A DNA stretch of 46,855 nucleotides from Plicaturopsis crispa FD-325 SS-3 (taxonomy: Eukaryota > Basidiomycota > Agaricomycetes > Amylocorticiales > Amylocorticiaceae). Shown one piece after another: positions 11,612 to 24,907 of this stretch (positions are counted from its first letter, which is position 1; the number at the start of each line of letters is the position of its first letter). Under the pieces are notes generated by a model. That model was not told where the DNA came from. It did not search any database and worked only from the letters and a program-made list of their open reading frames with translations. The DNA lies in the NCBI GenBank assembly GCA_000827205.1, contig KN832559.1, positions 1,750,476-1,797,330 on the forward strand. The letters run 5' to 3'. Both the position numbers and the translations under genes were made by a program.

Positions 11612-13336
11612 TCGGTGCGTTGTGCTGTTATACATATACTAAGATCACATATCTGACCATTTTTCGATTAATACAGGCTATTCTGTCGCTTCTCTGGCTC
11701 ACCCTCACATGCACCTGCTCCTCGTCAGTCGCACTCCTTCCCTTCCCTCCATCTCAACCCTGTCGCAACCTCCCACACCCTACATACATACATCTTTTTT
11801 TTGTTTCTCCTGCTGTGCTATTACCGTCTCATCATGTTGTGAAGTTGGGGAAGGGAGGATGAACGGATAGGAAAAGTTGAAAATATTTTTCTTGATCTCG
11901 ATGCTGTCTGCCAGGATAATGTATTGCATGCCGTGCGTTGTTTCGACTGTAGAGTTGACACCAGATATTTCGTGCCCGTATCGTGGGTGCTGTTTCATGC
12001 TATTGTGGAGTGAAGACGTGTCGCGGGGATGCAATGCTCATCTCGATTCTCTCTAAGTACATATCCACTTTTGTCTGCGTGCGCCTCCTGCAATGCTGCA
12101 AGCTAGATTCGTATGAGTGCACAAACCGTTGCAATAAAATGCGGCCCGCTCTCTTGGCTGCTACACGTTTCTTCGTCTTCGACCGACGCCAATTCTCATC
12201 ATACCCATCGAGCTGAACCCTGCTGAACCTTGCTTTCTTGCGTCCCGCAGGTACCGTATGTACTGCATGCCGGTACTTAGTGAACTGCGTACGGTTCCAA
12301 TCACTACATGACAAAGGCAAAAGAGGAAACATATGATGCTATGTCGACTGGGACTTCCAGGCCATTCACGCGTACGCGGCCCGGAGGAAGAGGACCGTCA
12401 ATGTGTCGGAGGAAGGGGGCTGCGCAGTGACTCTTACGTTGAGTCCATAGATACAGACAAGATACAGACGCTCAACCTCGTTCAAACCTTCGAAGGCTCA
12501 TTCCAGCATGTCGACAAACGACAAACATCGGAGCCTTTGCATATCCCCATTTTACCCCACGCCGCCCACCCCCGCACCTGATTCTTTAGCGTGCTCCGTA
12601 ACGTCTGATCCGCTGCCGTTCGCACTCAAGCGCGTTTCTCAAAATTGAAACCTGCTGATCAGGCGCTAGTGACCGTCCCGCGTCCGTCCGTCATCAGACT
12701 GCAAGACGATGGTTATCACAGACACAGTGCATACACGGTATACCATCATCAGGTGCTGCTATGACTTCTAGTTGAACGCTGTCAAGTACTTATACTGGCT
12801 TCGTTTTGTCCTTTCAGAATCTCCGCCTGCCCAAATGATATGGCTCATAGGATTGATAAATCACATCGCTGTTCTCTACTGTGCGTTTATTTATGTGCAT
12901 CGTCTTGAAGAGATTCACAACGTGCACAAGTCAGCCGTGGGATGTTCATGTCTTCTAATCAAGTGTTCACCACTGCGTCTCGCAATCGCACTTGTCATAG
13001 TAAACGGCCCGGGCAGTCCTGGACAGATGCGTATCAAACGCTGTGCAGGCGAATTGATGTCGGTGCATTACCCCGCACCAGCTCTTATAATTACAGGAAC
13101 AAGAAGCTCGACACGGCCGTCACCATATGGTACCACGGCCTGCCGTCGCTCACATCTCCTCTTGTGACCTCGTCTGCAGGTCAGCCGACTCGTTCTCCTC
13201 TGCTCAAGAACAATACTCATTCTCCGCAGTCGGCGACGGCCCAGTATAAGAGCAGGCTGACTAGAACGATGAACAGATAGAGCTCTACCTCCAGAGTACT
13301 CTACGTGTCAAAGCATTGATACGACCGGGATCAACC
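11612..13336. other. Intergenic, no recognisable gene
   Basis: About 1.7 kb between eIF5A and the lipase. The first part is the eIF5A 3' flank. Open frames inside (for example 12772-13167) match nothing I recognise and lack splice-consistent extension. No tRNA, repeat or transposon end is seen. The distal part should hold the lipase promoter. Confidence 0.5.
13245..13250 (+). promoter_or_regulatory. Candidate TATA box of the lipase gene
   Basis: TATAAG followed by AG, 92 bp upstream of the lipase ATG at 13337, in otherwise GC-balanced sequence. The position is plausible for a regulated secreted enzyme gene. No experimental support. Confidence 0.4.
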
Positions 13337-14702
13337 ATGCATTTCTCCGCATTCATTGTCCCCCTCGCCTCTGTTTTGGCCGTAGCCGCCTCTCCGTTGC
13401 ATACACTCGAGAAGCGCAGTATCGACACGGGTTTGTCTTCCATCTCTCTGAAAACAGCAAAGACTGATTTCGTTTGCAGACACGTACAATGACCTCGTGT
13501 ATTACTTCCAGTATGCGGCGTCAGCGTACAGCAGCTCATGTGCGAAGCCCAATGGCAACACCCTAGTGCAGGAGGTCCGTTCATGGATATTTTCCCGTCG
13601 TGCAGTGAACCTGACACGTTGGATCCCGACATAGTTTTCGGATTCTGGTACGGACACGCAAGGGTTTGTGGCTCGCGATGATACCCGAAAAGAGATAGTC
13701 GTGTCCCTACGTGGCAGGTGAGCGCATTCCAGCCCCAATGTATTCAGTGACTCTAAACGCGTACTTCTACTTCAGCTCGTCTGCAGAGGATTTTCTGACG
13801 GACGCTGAGCTACTCTTGAAAGATTTCAGCTCGGCTGGGACATCTCCACCCTGTGAGCTGGAGAAACGCGCTGTACTCGAAAACCGCATTGACTAACCGC
13901 AAATTATTCGTAAGCCGGAACCCAGGTACACACAGGGTTTATTAACGCGTAAGTCGCAAATTCTTGGCTGGAACCATCGGATGGCAAATGCTCATACTGT
14001 TCTGCCCGCAGCTGGAACGCCGTTGCATCCAACGTGACTTCCATAGTTGCCGACCAACTATCGTCCCATTCAGGTTACGCTATCGTCACTACCGGTCATT
14101 CCCTCGGGGGGTCCCTTTCATCGCTGGCAGGAATAACGCTGCAACAAAACAACCCCAATGCGTGAGTCTCCATGCTGTCTTTTAGGTGTCACGCTCGTTT
14201 CTAAGCGTTTATACAGCGACATTCGCATGTACACGTATGGGCAGCCTCGCACAGGCAACCCTACTTACGCAGGGTGGATCGACGACGTGTTCGGGGAAAA
14301 TGCATTCCGCTCTGTCCATACAGACGATGGGTATGTTTCGCAAAAGTCAGCGCCTTTGTCTAACTCATCTTCGTTGCTAGTGTTCCGACGATTATCCCTA
14401 CTTCCCTTGGATACAAGCATCATGGTGTGTCACTCTGGGAAAGGTGGCCGGGGCCTTCGTACTGACGGCATTGACTTAGCGTACGAGTACTGGCAGAACC
14501 CCGACCCTGCTTCAGCAGATACCACCACCAAGTGCGACTCGTCGGGCGAGGATCCTAATTGCTCCGCGTCGATTGCTTCTGGAGGCATAAACCTTGCGCA
14601 CACAACGGTAAGCATTTATTGTTGGCGCTCGTCGTATGCGTAGCACTCATTGTCATGCCATAGTACTTCGGGGTTCTCGCCATTCAGCCATTCTGTTCGT
14701 GA
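13337..14702 (+). CDS. Secreted class 3 (fungal) lipase
   Basis: Triacylglycerol lipase or esterase of the Rhizomucor-type alpha/beta hydrolase family. Ten exons: 13337-13430, 13480-13574, 13635-13717, 13776-13852, 13915-13948, 14012-14161, 14217-14330, 14381-14424, 14480-14607, 14664-14702, giving 285 aa. The N-terminus is a signal peptide (hydrophobic core FIVPLASVLAVAAS), then a Kex2-like EKR site. Family blocks: VVSLRGS, VHTGFINAW, the nucleophile elbow GHSLGG, YTYGQPRTGN, DGVPTIIP (probable acid residue) and LAHTTYFG (probable catalytic His). The triad therefore looks complete. The exon-intron density is extreme, with exons as short as 34 nt. Lipid degradation outside the cell is the likely role. 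Confidence 0.93.
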
Positions 14703-15731
14703 GGTCTGACATATGCGCCTTGGCTTCGGCTCGACGCTTGAAGTCTGATGTCGATTTATCTTCAACGACACCAGCCCCATCTGTATGTATTAGCTATGTA
14801 CCACGAGTGCACGACAATGAGACGGAATTCAACGTTGACGAGCCGAGGGACTAAAACACGCCGACGACTGACTACTGAAGGTATCATTTAATCATGTCGC
14901 AGCTCATGCATGGTTGTGGTGTTGTCAATGCAGTGACTCTGATTGATTACACGAGTGAAAATTCGATGGGTCGAGCAACAGCTTTAAACCGCTGCACTTG
15001 GAGTGCCTTGGATCTAGTCGACACACCGTGGCATCGATGTTGACATGCAGGATAGTGTGAAACATCGAACCTGCGTTGAAAATGTGTGGTTAGCTGCAGG
15101 GAATCAGTACTCAAGTACTCACGCGTCGTGCGAACAAGTGTCTTCGGAAGCACAAGGTCGACGATGACGAACGCAAACCTGATCCAAAATTCCAAGATAA
15201 AATATGCTGCCACACTGGCACATCGACAAGGTCGAGTTATGTACAGCCAATTAAACGTCCTTCCCAAGTCAGAGGCGTACTAGGTAAGTAGCAGCGTAAG
15301 TATAGAGGGCCATTGATGATAAGTAATGCAAAGCAATCGTCCCGCGAAACAAGTAATCGATGAGATGTGCGGCCAAGAAGCCAAGAGAGGTGGCGTGTAC
15401 CGTAGATAAAAGTGAAGCAAGAGTCCCAAGCGAAGTGATACAGTCGATTCATATAATCAGTCAAGTATTCCATGCGAGTCGTGCGTTTTGGGTTTTGTTG
15501 TTGTGGTTGCGTTGCCGCGGTACGTGGTTTTCTACATTGCGTGCGTGCTTTCCTGCCTGTACCATCCGGTCCAATCCGTGAGGTGGGCAAAGACGACGAG
15601 CGGGTGAGTCCATTAGATGCGTGGGGGTGTATCGTAGAGTAGATCCAAAAAAATCTCGAGAATGATCCGAATAACTGTAGGTCATGGACGTGTCAGCTCA
15701 AGTGCAGCGACAGGACGTGGGCGTACGTACA
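14703..15731. other. Intergenic between convergent genes
   Basis: About 1 kb between the lipase stop and the Nrp1-like stop on the other strand. No gene, RNA or transposon terminus is recognised. Scattered short frames on both strands look random. Confidence 0.5.
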
Positions 15732-18700
15732 TTACTGCCTAAGCAACTCGTGGCTGTTCTTGCGGCCACCAAGAACATCCCGATGCACGGGCAGCATCCC
15801 CGTACCCGCGCTGAGCATCTTGGACTCCTCGCCGTCTAGCCTCCAGATATTCCCCAGCGGCAGGTTAACGCTGCTCGACGAGTCACTCCCTGTGTCCTCG
15901 CTCAGCATACGACGTCTCCTGGGCGAGCCCAGAATCCCGCTTCCAACAGGGCTATCATCCTCGAAGGACAAGTCCGCAGACGACGTCGAGGTCGGCGAGA
16001 CCGCGGGCGTCTGCACGATGTCCTGCAAGAACGACGGCAGCAGCGGAGCGCTGGTGTTGCCGGTGTGGTACGGGAGACTTGACAGTGGGAGCGACGACTG
16101 GCGCGGATGGCCTGACGTCTGGTAGATCGGGTGCGCTTCAGCATACTGCGCGCCCAGGTCGAAGTGCGATTGGCTCCGTTGGACATCGCGCGGAGGCGGG
16201 GGAAGGGCCCTGCCGATGACGCGCTGATGCAGCTGAGGCGGCGTCGACGAGTGCGAGCGCTGCTGGTGCGGGTGCTGCTGCTGCTGAGCGCTCGGGTGAG
16301 ACTGCTGCTGCTGCTGTTGGAGAGGATGCGGCTGAGAGTGGGGGAACTGCGGGGGGATAAGGGGCCCGGTAGAGGTGAGGGGAGACTGCGACTGGGCAAG
16401 GACCGACGTCAGGAGTGCGATGCGCTCTGCCTGGACAGCCGCGCTGATTGAGTCGCCGTTACCCTCTGCATAAGGGAAGCAGGTCTGGCACACTTTCCGT
16501 CTCCGCCAATTGAGGTAGTTGCACTTGAGGCAGATCCAGTCGCCCGGTTGGTGCTCGATGGGACCCCTGTTGCCCGTGTTGAGGATGGGCGGCTGCTGGT
16601 AACCAAACGCACAAAGCGCAACCGATGTCAGCATTGTGGACATTGAGAAATTAAATTGGGAGAACGGAAGGCGGGTCCGACGCGGGTAGAATTAAATTCG
16701 GGGCACTTACCGGAACGCCCATCATCCCACTCGGCCTGATCTGTCCCTGCTCTGGGAACGCCTCGTTCTCCGGCCAATACATCACACAGGGCGCAAGCGG
16801 GTCGCTCGATACGTTTTGCACCTTTCCGCCGGCGGAGAAAGCGCGTCCGGACGGCGTGAGGAGGGGGTGAGTGCCACCCGACTGTTGCATCGGGTGTGAA
16901 CCGTTGGACAAAGGCCGCGGGCCACCCATAGCTGCGCTCTGTCGAGGCCCAACAGGAGACTCCTTCATCGGCGACTGAGCGTGCACGGGCGACGCAAGGT
17001 GAGGCTGGGACGTATGCAAGGGGATTGACAGATACGACGGGGAGGGAACGGCCGCGGACGCGAACTGCTGTTGCGTCTGCTGACCCTGCTGCTGCGGAGG
17101 GTAGCCGCCACCCATCCCCATCCCCATCCCGAGGCCGGCGAAACGCGGCGACGGCATGCGCTGCTGGGTAGAGTACAAGGGCGCCGACGCGTTCGCGGAA
17201 AAGTTACCGTTAGTGTTGTAGGAATTCGAGCTTCCGTTCGCGTTGGAAGTCGGAGACATTGAAGCGGGAGGACGAGGGCAGCCACAGCCTATGCACGAGA
17301 GGTTGCGCCTGTGAAGAATCATGCAAGGAAAGCCATCCGTCAGTGGCATGCTCTACAGGGTCGAAGATATAGGCAATGGTGGTGGAAGACAAGGAGACGA
17401 CGCTCGACGTGGACGAATGAATGAAAAAAAAAGCCAAGGAAGAATGAATCATCGGCGACGACATTCCTCGCGTCGAGCCACTCGACTGGAACTGAATCAA
17501 CTCAAACAGGGGTCGTGTTAAACCCCACCGCCGCCGCGCGAGCGTGAGCGGTTCCGGCAAAATACACACGGTTAGAAAGAGGGTGCTGGGCGGAAGCATC
17601 ATTCGCGCCCAGGTCCAAACGACAGTGCATGACGCTGCACAGGCTGCAATGAATCGATGTTCTGGAAACAAGACTCACCCGAAGTTGTGCGCCGCGCAGT
17701 TTGGCGAACCACATCTATTAAATGGAGGTGTCGTCAGCGATGAGATGCGGAGATGGAGACAGAAATGGCAACAAAAAAGGAGTTCGTCGGTGACTCGTCC
17801 CGGAGCGCAAGTGCAGCATCGATCTACAATTGCCGAACCCGAGATCGCGTACGCGAGATGAAAATGATTATAAAAATAGGAGTTTTTTGCGGTCGATCGC
17901 AACTGATCGCGCGCACGCGGTCACTGGACATGCCGGCGGCGGGCGCGACATAAGCCAGGCACGCTCGCGCGTGCCACTGACCATTGAGAATGCAACGCGA
18001 CAGGCACGAAACACAGCAAGACACAAGAGCGGTGGGACTCACATCCAATCCCCGAGACGAAAGGAGGTACGCGGGTTGGGCGGGTTGCTGGAAATTGTAT
18101 AGTCGTTTCTGAAGAGGCTTAGCGCGGCAGCTGTCGAGGGCAGGTCCAAGCCATGTTGAGAATGGGCGGGCGTGGAAAATCGGTGCAAGTCGGAGACGGA
18201 AGAGGACATGCGAAGTCCGTGGGTGGCGCGAAGGGTGCTGGCAACAGATGACGCGGGCGGGAGAGAGAAAGCAGGCGAGACGGGTGGCTGTTTAAAGGTG
18301 TTCCGTCAGACGGCATCCCTGAACAAAGGAGCAGGGTTGAACTCTTGGCTGAACTTACGAGCTGATCCGTAAGGTCTACGCGCCGAAGTTTGTGGAATGG
18401 CTCGAGGTCACCTTCAATTGCTGGGTGGATGTGGAGGTGGGAAGAGGAATAAAAATCGAGAGCCGCCGCCGCCTAAAAAACAAAAAGCCAAGGGGGTAAG
18501 CATGGTGTCGATATCAAGATATTTGACTACCACAAGAGGTATATGCAACACTTGTAAAAAAACATCAATGGCAATAGCGCAGGGTCGCCACAGGCCCGGC
18601 TATCACACACTAACGGCGCGCGAGCCCCTGACTTGCCCTTTATCGTAGCGTGGGAATATCGAGTCGATAGATAATCTCGATCCGACGCTCACCTCGGTGT

Positions 18701-19253
18701 GCGTTTTGAACACGCCAAAAATCGTGTCTTCGCCGCCGACGCGGTCGCTGCGCAGAGCCCACATCGTCGTTGGCATCGGCAGCGCGGTATGCTGGAGCAA
18801 ATACAAAGAGGCTCAGTTTCAACGCGTCGACTGCACGCAGACATGCTTACGTTCAGGCCCGGTGGTCTGAATATGGCCGACAACAGCGACGAGGGTGCGT
18901 GTGGCAGATTTGAGAACTATTAAGTGGGCGAGGCGTGAGCAAGCACCCGCATCACGATGATGATGGACGTGACGTACGCGAACGACCCGGGAACGAGTAG
19001 CAACAAACGCGCGGTACGAGGTCTCGGCTGGAGCAATGTCGCTGCTGCCGGTCCCGGCAGATGAAGGCGGTGACCAGTCGTACGAGTATCTACGCGGGGA
19101 AAACGCGAAAGCGTCGAGTTGCGAGGCGTCTTGGCTGCATGTGCTCGGGTGGAATGAAAACGAGAATGGCTGTTCGTCTCCAGGGATGGACAGTTTCTGG
19201 AGGCGGTGGACGGCGTCGTCGAGAGGGGAAGGCGTTGCAGTGGAGATGGCCAT
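15732..19253 (-). CDS. NRP1: Nrp1-like RNA-binding protein: RRM-like domain plus two RanBP2-type zinc fingers
   Basis: Exons 19253-18978, 18916-18851, 18791-18693, 18472-18359, 18287-18043, 17714-17679, 17308-16711, 16595-15732 give 765 aa; the yeast protein is around 720 aa with the same domain order. An RRM-like domain starts near residue 86 (RVVRFSNLP) and includes DTIFGVFKTHTEA. ZnF1 is GDWICGSPNC...NLSCIGC with Cys268/273/284/287, assembled from three exons. ZnF2 is GDWICLKC...RKVCQTC with Cys500/503/514/517. The rest is Ser/Pro/Gln-rich, with poly-Gln and His/Gln runs, typical of stress-granule proteins. RanBP2 fingers of this type bind single-stranded RNA. The intron between exons 6 and 7 (370 bp) is long for this locus and could hide an extra exon. 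Confidence 0.85.
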
Positions 19254-21273
19254 TGTGGAGCGTCGAATGAGGTAGGGTCAGAGAGACCAGCTGATATTTG
19301 ACCAAGGCAAAATAAGAAGCAAAGCGCGTCGACGTTCTACTTATTAGTGAATAGAGTGCGCGAGCGCCCAAGTGATGCGAGATCGTCGACGAAGGGAGAA
19401 GGGAAGACAAGGTATAGATCCTCGTGTATTGCTGTTGACGAGTGCTTCGGCCGAGCTACTTTACTATCTGGAGGCTAAACAGCGCGAACGAAGGCTGGAG
19501 AGGCGGCGAGCGCACGGTATATATGCACGGATGGGGCGCGATTGTGGCGGGAAATAGGATGCGCAGGATAGACAAGAACGCAGCCAAATGTGTCAGAGAG
19601 TAGACGCCCGCCGAGACAGTATGGAAGGTGCCCGAGTCGGAGTAGGCGGCATGTACGCCAAAAAATATTGAGTGGGGCGGGGCAGGGCGACGGAGACGGG
19701 GTATGTGCCTGCCACGACGAGCATGTCGCCGTGTGCTTGCCGTCTCATTTCGCTGCTGGCGATTGGCGACCGGTGAAATGTGTGAAACGGTAGAGCCGCT
19801 GCACAGTTTCCTTTCCAACAAACCGCGATGCAGAAATTGACAGAAGCAGCCTTTATTTTAGCCTTTACACCGCGTATGGAAACGAAGCTGCCCGGTACTT
19901 CTTCGCAAGATCCAGTTGCGCTGGCAGATCTCTCGTCGTCGTCCAAAGCTAACGACAATGCAAGTGTGGTCCACAATCCTATTTTTCATCTGGCCAACAT
20001 TGCGTTTATCCTTGCGCGCATGACTCTAAGAGCAATTTTCGCAGACCAGCGTCCTAAATTTCCTTTGCACGCCGTACTTGGCACCGGGACTGCCAGCAAA
20101 AAACGCGTGGGATATGGGCATGGTTACGGGGATACGGGGTGGTCTGGATATGTTTCGTATGTTCCTTGTAACGGAGTGTTCGCGCAGCACGAAAGCCGCT
20201 GGCCACTCACAAGCCGCCTGCAATTTCAAACCACTCGATCCTCGGCGCCTCGACCGCCTGCGGTTCCCCTGCTCCACTACGCCTAGGCAACATACATGTG
20301 TGATTCACCCCCCCAATTCGCGCCTTGAGGCCTGTGCAAGGACACCCCTGTTGACAGCTGCACGGTGCTATCGGATATGACGGAGCAGTCTGTACGCGAG
20401 ATATATTTGAGCATACACGGGTGGGATCGCGTTGGATGCCATTCGAAGTCATGTCGGGATTTTCTGGTTGACCGACCGCAGCTCCGACCGTAGTGATTTT
20501 CCGCTCTGCCCGCGAAACATAGGTTGCCCCACCGCCGCTCGTGTTGCGCGGCACTCGTCAAGTCCTCAGGCCCGTGCTCCGCATCGATATCTACCGTCAA
20601 CGAGCGTATCACTTCTCCAATATTGCGATGATTGCACTAGTGCAAATGAAATTAGGACCCCTTAGGGCTAGCGCGTACATGGTCTCAGGTAAGTATCAAC
20701 CTGTATCAACGTATTCATGACGAGCTCATGGGTACGCGAATATGGCCCGGAGGTGCGGACATGAAGGAACAACAGCGAGCGAAAGGAGTTGAGATGCGAG
20801 CGCGACGCCCGCCACGTGTCCGAGGGCGCGGTGTGTTTGAAGACCGGCTGCCGAAGGAATTCGCGAAGGGCATGCATGTCACTCGCAGGAACATGTCGCA
20901 GAGCCTGGACGACGCGAATTTCAATTTCAGGAACGTACATATTGCAGGGCGAGTCAGTTGTGTGGAAAGGCAGGCCGGTGCATTTACTGCCGCATGTATA
21001 CCTGAATATCGCTACCACCAAGCGGTAATATTTAGACGTGAAGGATTTATGCGAGTAGCCAGTAAAGACTGTAGCCACACATCGGAGGCTAGTATAGGTC
21101 AACGGTAGGGTATTTAAGGTATCAACACTATTATTGAAGGTCATCCTACGAAGGTATGTAGCGAGTAGTATTACATATGTATGTTAGCGTTGAGAGCGCA
21201 TGAGGGGAGGTAAGAACGAATAACGATATCAGCAACTGCGCCCACTTAAAAAACCCCAAACCCGACGACCAGA
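19254..21273. other. Intergenic, no recognisable gene (2 kb)
   Basis: Lies between the Nrp1-like start and the helicase stop. Several frames exceed 100 codons (for example 19593-19976 minus and 19828-20286 plus), but none shows family motifs, and both strands are equally open. The part next to 19254 should contain the Nrp1 promoter. I cannot exclude a lineage-specific gene. Confidence 0.4.
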
Positions 21274-24073
21274 CTACAAGTCCAGCATCCGCGTGGAAAG
21301 CGGCGCCAAACCCCGCCCCCGTGTCCGCGTCGCCGTAGACGCGCCGAGGAACGCCTGCACATCCGCGACGCCCTCCAAATTCCCGTACAGCGTCTGCTGC
21401 AGCGCCGCCCCGCTCAGCTGCACCACCAGCCCGTGTTTGGTCAAGAACTCCGCATACCGCCTCCACGCGTGCGCGCCCTTGCCCACGCGCGCCTTCTCAC
21501 CCGCGCCGCTCACGACACCGTGCCGCAGCGTGCTGAGGCTCCCGACGACGAACAGTCCGCGCCGCGCGCGCGTGAGCCCGACGTTCAGCCGCCGCCGATC
21601 CGCGAGGAACCCGATGTGCCCGCCCGCGTTGTTGCGCACCGTCGAGAAGATGATCACCTCCTTCTCGCGCCCCTCGAACCCGTCGACGGTCTTCACCTCG
21701 ACCGCGCCCAGCTGCATTGCGCGGTGCTCGCCGAGTACGGCCTTGGCGCGTGCACGCTGTCGCGCGTCGGTGTTGAGCAGCCGCATGAGGAGGGAGACTT
21801 GCGCGACGTAGGGCGCGATGATGCCGATGTCGGAGCCACGGAGGTCCTGGGAGTGAGAGTTAGTGGGTCTGTAGGCTGAACAGGGATAAGGAGACGTACG
21901 GGATTGTTCAGCAGCAGGTCCTCGACGACGCTGCAGACGATGCTGGCCTCGTTCCAGTTCACGCGACTGCGGTCCTTCATGCTCTCGGAGCCCGCGTGGT
22001 CCAAAAAGACTACGCTCGGCCGATCGCCCTCCGTGTTAATTTCCAAATGTCGCGACTGCGGCGGATGCAGCACGGCGGGCACGTTCCCCGCCCCGTCCAC
22101 CGTGCCGTCGATCAGCATGTAGTTGTAGAACTCGGACCGGGGGAAGCTTGAGATGTTCGGGTGCATGCGGTACTGGATGTCCAGCATGATTGAGGGGACA
22201 TGGCCCTCCTCGGTGAGCCGCTCGAAGAGCGATATCCCCAGCCCCTGCGCCTGCGCTTCGCGCGACGTGATCACTGGCGGGAGTTGCTTGTGGTCGCCGA
22301 TCAGTGCGATGTGCCGTGACTAGAATGGCGATTAGTAATGGTCGGGTGAAAAATTATGAGAACGTACGCCTTTCATGATCGGAACGAGGGAGGCAGGCTC
22401 CGTGGACATACTTGCCTCGTCCAGAAAGACGACGGGGAAATCCACGACATTCAAGGCCGCACATGCGGCTGTAATGCATGTCGTGCATATCTAGGAGTCT
22501 GGATTAGTCCGGCACGCGCAGAACAGAGCGGTTACGCACAACGTCCGCGCTGGCGACGACATCCCGCAGCATCTGCTGCCGCATCGCGTACATCTTCGAC
22601 CGTACTTTCTGCACCTGCCGTTCCAGGCCCGTATGCGCGCCCTGCATCCGCTCCAGCCGTGCCCCAAGCCCCGGCTTCCCAGCCGCGGCACTCATGCGAG
22701 CCGCGAGATCCTCGAGCTTCTTCCCCAATTTTTCCTCCTCGGCGGCGAGCTTCTCGACCTCCGGCGCAAGCGCGTGTGCCTCCAGCTTTGCGTCGAGCGT
22801 GTGTGGAAAGAGTGACGGCTTCACCTTACCGCCAAAGCCGACGCGTAGAGGGGAGAGGCCCGCACTGGCGAGGCCCTCAACGAGGTTGTCTACCGCGACG
22901 TTCGTGTATGTGCACACCAGCAACGGGTGCGGCACCTCGAAGTGTACCTTGAGCAGCTTGACCGCCTCGATAATCGTCTTCGTCTTGCCGGTTCCAGGCG
23001 GCTGTGAGTATCCGATCAGCAACATAAGAGGCAGAAATGCGGAGTTATACGAACGCCCTGTACGAGGCTGACGGGCTCTGCCAGCATCATTGCGATGGCC
23101 CGTGTCTGTGTTGAATTCAAGCCCGTGAGCTCCGGGTCGCCCTCGACTCTCACGGGCACGAGCTCCCGGTACCTACGTGCCCAGCTATGCACGCGCATAT
23201 CCTCTGCAAACGCCCCGCCCTGCGAGCCCCCCGCGTCGCCCGCATGGTCGAGCGCGTCATGCTCCGGATAACGCACGTCGTCCGCCTCCTGCAGCGCGCG
23301 GTGCGTCGGCTGCGCAAAGCTCCGCAGCAGCACGTCGCGCAAGTGCGTGCCCTGGAGGATCACCTCGCGGTCCGCGGCGGCGGCGGGCGCGGACTCGAGC
23401 AGCGCGGGCGCGTGGTTCATGTGCGCGATCGCCGTGCGCATGCGGTCGTAGATGAAGTTCGAGCGGCCCACGTCGAGCCGCCAGGTCCCGTCGTCGAGCT
23501 CGAAGCGCTCGGCGAAGGACACGCGTAGCTGCGTCGCCGTGCGCCCGAGGACAGACCCGGAGAGCGGCGGCTCGCGCAGCGGGTCAAGGCGCGAGATGAG
23601 CACTTGGCGTCCGTTTCTGGGGAGGGTGAGAGGAGGGAAGGGGATGAATAGGAAGTAGCACGTACTCGAAGCGGTGGTCTGGGAGGGAGATGCCGGGTCC
23701 GAGGAGGAAGCTGGCGACGGGGCGGCCGAACTGGGTCGCGTCCATCCAGAAGGCCGACAGACCAGTCAGTGCATATCCCTCTGCACGCAAACGGTCGATG
23801 GACCAAGATGAGAGCCGTTCCTTCAACACGGCCTCGTCCTCAGCCTGCTCCGCGTCCAATAAAGACATGAATCTACACTTGTCAATCGATATGAAGACGT
23901 GAGAGATACGTCGGCACACACCTTTTTTGATACGCCTGTATCTCCTCGTAAAACGGCTCTCCCATCTGCACGTCGACCTGGGGTGGGGGCACGCGCTTCA
24001 TGAGTACTGGTTTGCGCGACGTCGCCTCCCCAGCAAGCGTCGTCTGTTTGCGCGCACGCGACTGCGCGCGCAT
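21274..24073 (-). CDS. UPF1-like superfamily 1 helicase (Hcs1/IGHMBP2 type)
   Basis: ATP-dependent nucleic acid helicase. Exons 24073-23922, 23872-23666, 23616-23055, 23001-22540, 22490-22368, 22319-21900, 21846-21274 give 832 aa. Motifs: PPGTGKT (Walker A, about residue 308), the DNA/RNA contact TYTNVAVDNL, FLDEAS (Walker B, about 483), GDHKQLPP (III), QYRMHP (IV), TVDGFEGREKE (V) and GLTRARRG (VI); all are intact. The N-terminal region with WRLDVGRSNFIYDRM resembles Hcs1 and IGHMBP2 more than UPF1, and there is no CH-rich zinc domain. The start is unsure: the frame stays open upstream to 24202 without an ATG, so a further 5' exon may exist. A MITE sits about 340 bp upstream of the chosen ATG. 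Confidence 0.85.
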
Positions 24074-24407
24074 GCGCCAGTCTACACGCGGTGCAGACGA
24101 TGAGGCATCCGGATCTTGGTAGGGCGTCGTCGTTGTCTCTTCAGCTTGAAGCCATTCGCGTTCTGCGGCAGTCAAGACAGATACGGCGCGGCTGGGAATC
24201 AAAACATGAGACTTGGGCGAGAAGGAGCGGACGAGAGCGGAGAGGGATGCTCTGCAGCGGAGAGCCAGCGTGGATAGTTTGCTTGAGCTGGGCGTTCAGC
24301 CGTAGTCGCCGTGTGTAAAGTCCGAATAATTCAATAAAGTCTTTGAATGAAAATATCGAGGAGCGTTTGTTTGGTTTGCGTGGCTGATGCCAAACAACGC
24401 GTGGCGC

Positions 24408-24415
24408 ACTGCCGC
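24408..24415. repeat. MITE target-site duplication, left copy
   Basis: ACTGCCGC, repeated exactly at 24900-24907 on the other side of the element. Confidence 0.8.
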
Positions 24416-24899
24416 AGGACCCCGGCTTATCCTAGGTGACGTTGTATCCTAATGCGGACGGATTTGGCCCCAAAAAACCGCGTACGTTCGATCCCAGTGC
24501 GGACGGAAAGGCCAAAATTTCGGAAAATGTACGATCTTTCCGCCTTACGGATGAGGACCGTCGGTAGCGACCTTCGATCCCCGTGCGGACGGAACTGGCG
24601 AGCGAGACATGCTGCCACCGGCCTCCGTACTTGACGATGGCGCGGGGGTCACGTCGGCCCGGCGTCGGACCCCTCGGCGAGGCGGATGTGCGTCGGTTTT
24701 GATGTTGTATCCATAATTTGGCGGGGGTGCGGACGGATGGGCGTTTTCGACAGCATATATCGCGAATGCGGACAATTTTCGCAAAAAAATGGTAGTCCGA
24801 TCCTAATGCGGACGCAAACGGGCCGAAAATCGTGCGGACGGAAAGGGTCAAAAATGCCGATTTTAGGATACAACCTCTATCAGCATAAGCCGGGGTCCT
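24416..24899. mobile_element. 484-bp MITE with 37-bp terminal inverted repeats and 8-bp TSD (hAT-like)
   Basis: Both ends read AGGACCCCGGCTTAT inward, then after an equal 10-nt spacing GTTGTATCCTAA, so the TIR is about 37 bp with two perfect blocks (15 and 12 bp). The 8-bp duplication ACTGCCGC flanks it exactly. An 8-bp TSD is typical of hAT elements, although P-type elements share it. Inside are at least seven direct copies of TGCGGAC (near 24453, 24498, 24583, 24729, 24763, 24807, 24833), in the manner of subterminal transposase-binding repeats. No transposase is encoded, so it would need a helper in trans. Confidence 0.85.
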
Positions 24900-24907
24900 A
24901 CTGCCGC
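24900..24907. repeat. MITE target-site duplication, right copy
   Basis: ACTGCCGC, identical to 24408-24415. Its last three bases overlap the proposed left target duplication of the LINE (24905-24911). Confidence 0.8.

Noticed and set aside
17309-17678. Extra exon inside the 370-bp intron of the Nrp1-like gene
   Set aside because: Direct splicing already joins ZnF1 in phase with the expected NFGRNLSC spacing, and no conserved segment is missing.
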